DNA of 15,017 nt from JBBQKF01 sp038326615. GTDB taxonomy: Bacteria; Bacillota; Clostridia; Saccharofermentanales; UBA5734. Made by a program: the position numbers and the translations under genes. The DNA lies in the NCBI GenBank assembly GCA_038326615.1, contig JBBQKF010000074.1, positions 1-15,017 of the forward strand, in the 5' to 3' direction. A model generated the notes under the pieces. It was not told the DNA's origin, ran no database searches, and saw only the letters and a list, made by a program, of their open reading frames with translations. Shown piece by piece: positions 14,497 to 15,017 of the stretch (positions are counted from its first letter, which is position 1; every line of letters starts with the position of its first letter).

Positions 14497-15017
14497 ATGC
14501 TAAAAGGTAAGAAAACTATACCCTCTACGGTTGAAATTGAAAAGGCACAGCTCAAAGATTTCTTTGATATGATCTCGCCTTCCACCATTAAATTCAATCC
14601 CGACTATTATATCTGCGGAGATAGCTATCGCTGTGTATGGGCTATCCGTGAGTATCCGCCTACAACAACCGACCAGGCAATTCTGTGCCGGTTCGGGGAT
14701 AAGGAAGCAATAACGCTGCATGTTTATTCCAGATTTGTCGATGCCAGCGAGCAACGCAAGATAATCCAAAACGCCACAAGGAAGAACCGGATGATGACTG
14801 GCGGTACAGATATCCAAGACACCATAACTGCCGAAGGCAACTTGGAAGATGTGGTAGAGCTCCTCTCCAATATGCGAAGAAACAAAGAGCCGCTCCTGCA
14901 TTGTGCGGTGTTTATAGAACTTACGGCAACAAGCATTGAGAAACTAAGAGAACTCCAGTCAGAGGTCCAGATGGAGCTCGCCCGCTCGAAAATCAGTATT
15001 GATCGACTTACTTTAAG
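14497..15017 (+). CDS. VirB4-like conjugation ATPase, N-terminal part (runs off window)
   Basis: Only the first 173 residues are in view. ATG 14497 has AAAGGAG about ten bases upstream. The segment reads MLKGKKTIPST, then YYICGDSYRCVWAIREYP (54-71), the short core strand typical at the start of VirB4/TraC/CagE N-terminal domains, followed by a long charged helical region (KLRELQSEVQMEL, about 150). No Walker motif is expected this early. The gene order VirB2-VirB6-VirB3-X-VirB4 supports the call; the decisive ATPase domain lies outside the window. Confidence 0.75.
   Translation, partial: MLKGKKTIPSTVEIEKAQLKDFFDMISPSTIKFNPDYYICGDSYRCVWAIREYPPTTTDQAILCRFGDKEAITLHVYSRFVDASEQRKIIQNATRKNRMMTGGTDIQDTITAEGNLEDVVELLSNMRRNKEPLLHCAVFIELTATSIEKLRELQSEVQMELARSKISIDRLTL

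Larger units (their letters stand above)
7226..15017 (+). mobile_element. part of an integrative conjugative element (ICE), interrupted by a cargo block
   Basis: The plus-strand genes from the CARDB protein to the VirB4-like gene form a conjugation module. The order is surface protein, DUF4406, VirB2-like small protein, TrbL/VirB6-like, VirB3-like, unknown protein, VirB4-like. Genes are closely spaced (0-23 bp) except for the 3.1-kb minus-strand block after 9510. The left end is marked by the tRNA-end repeat; the right end is outside the window. No integrase, relaxase or coupling protein is in view, so the ICE identity and its completeness are inferred. Confidence 0.6.

Overview
The window is AT-rich DNA that looks like a low-GC Gram-positive anaerobe (Clostridia-type). 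The grounds are strong AGGAG-type ribosome binding sites, a yybP-ykoY riboswitch with an intrinsic terminator, a CGGC-domain protein, SHOCT proteins, and a clostridial ICE-style conjugation operon containing a DUF3852-like gene. All names come from reading motifs by eye; no database search was run.

Layout. (1) 1-3014, minus strand: a nearly complete SPCA/PMR1-like P-type cation ATPase. It is preceded by a TTGACA-17-TATACT promoter and a yybP-ykoY (Mn2+) riboswitch whose P1 helix and terminator compete for the same bases. This is most simply a Mn2+-induced Mn2+/Ca2+ exporter. (2) About 3041-4900: an insertion sequence with an IS1202/ISNCY-type DDE transposase, ending about 25 bp upstream of that promoter. 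(3) 4901-5160: no recognisable gene. (4) 5161-7225: a roughly 2-kb module bounded by two direct repeats (5161-5263 and 7226-7323). Both repeats start exactly with the reverse complement of a tRNA-Ser 3' end. The module carries an AAA_14/DUF4143 ATPase behind tandem 23-bp palindromic repeats, a remnant of another AAA ATPase, and a long hairpin. (5) 7226-9510 and 12660-15017: conjugation genes of an integrative element. They comprise a 5'-truncated CARDB-repeat surface protein, a DUF4406 protein, a VirB2-like small membrane protein, a TrbL/VirB6-like protein, a VirB3-like protein, an unknown cytosolic protein and the N-terminus of a VirB4-like protein. (6) 9513-12659: a minus-strand cargo block splitting the conjugation operon. 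It carries a CGGC-domain protein plus NifS-type cysteine desulfurase operon and two SHOCT membrane proteins, each with its own promoter. A 10-bp direct repeat lies at both edges.

How it fits together. The two tRNA-end repeats have the same polarity and the same inner arm but unrelated outer flanks. That is what two related integrative elements stacked at one tRNA-Ser site would leave, with the tRNA gene beyond the right edge. The left unit has decayed to an ATPase module. The right unit is an ICE remnant whose first gene lost its start at the repeat and whose transfer operon was opened by the sulfur/metal-related cargo. The most interesting loci are the double tRNA-end repeats with the module between them, the 23-bp palindromic array, the cargo insertion, and the riboswitch-ATPase leader with its three-codon ORF.
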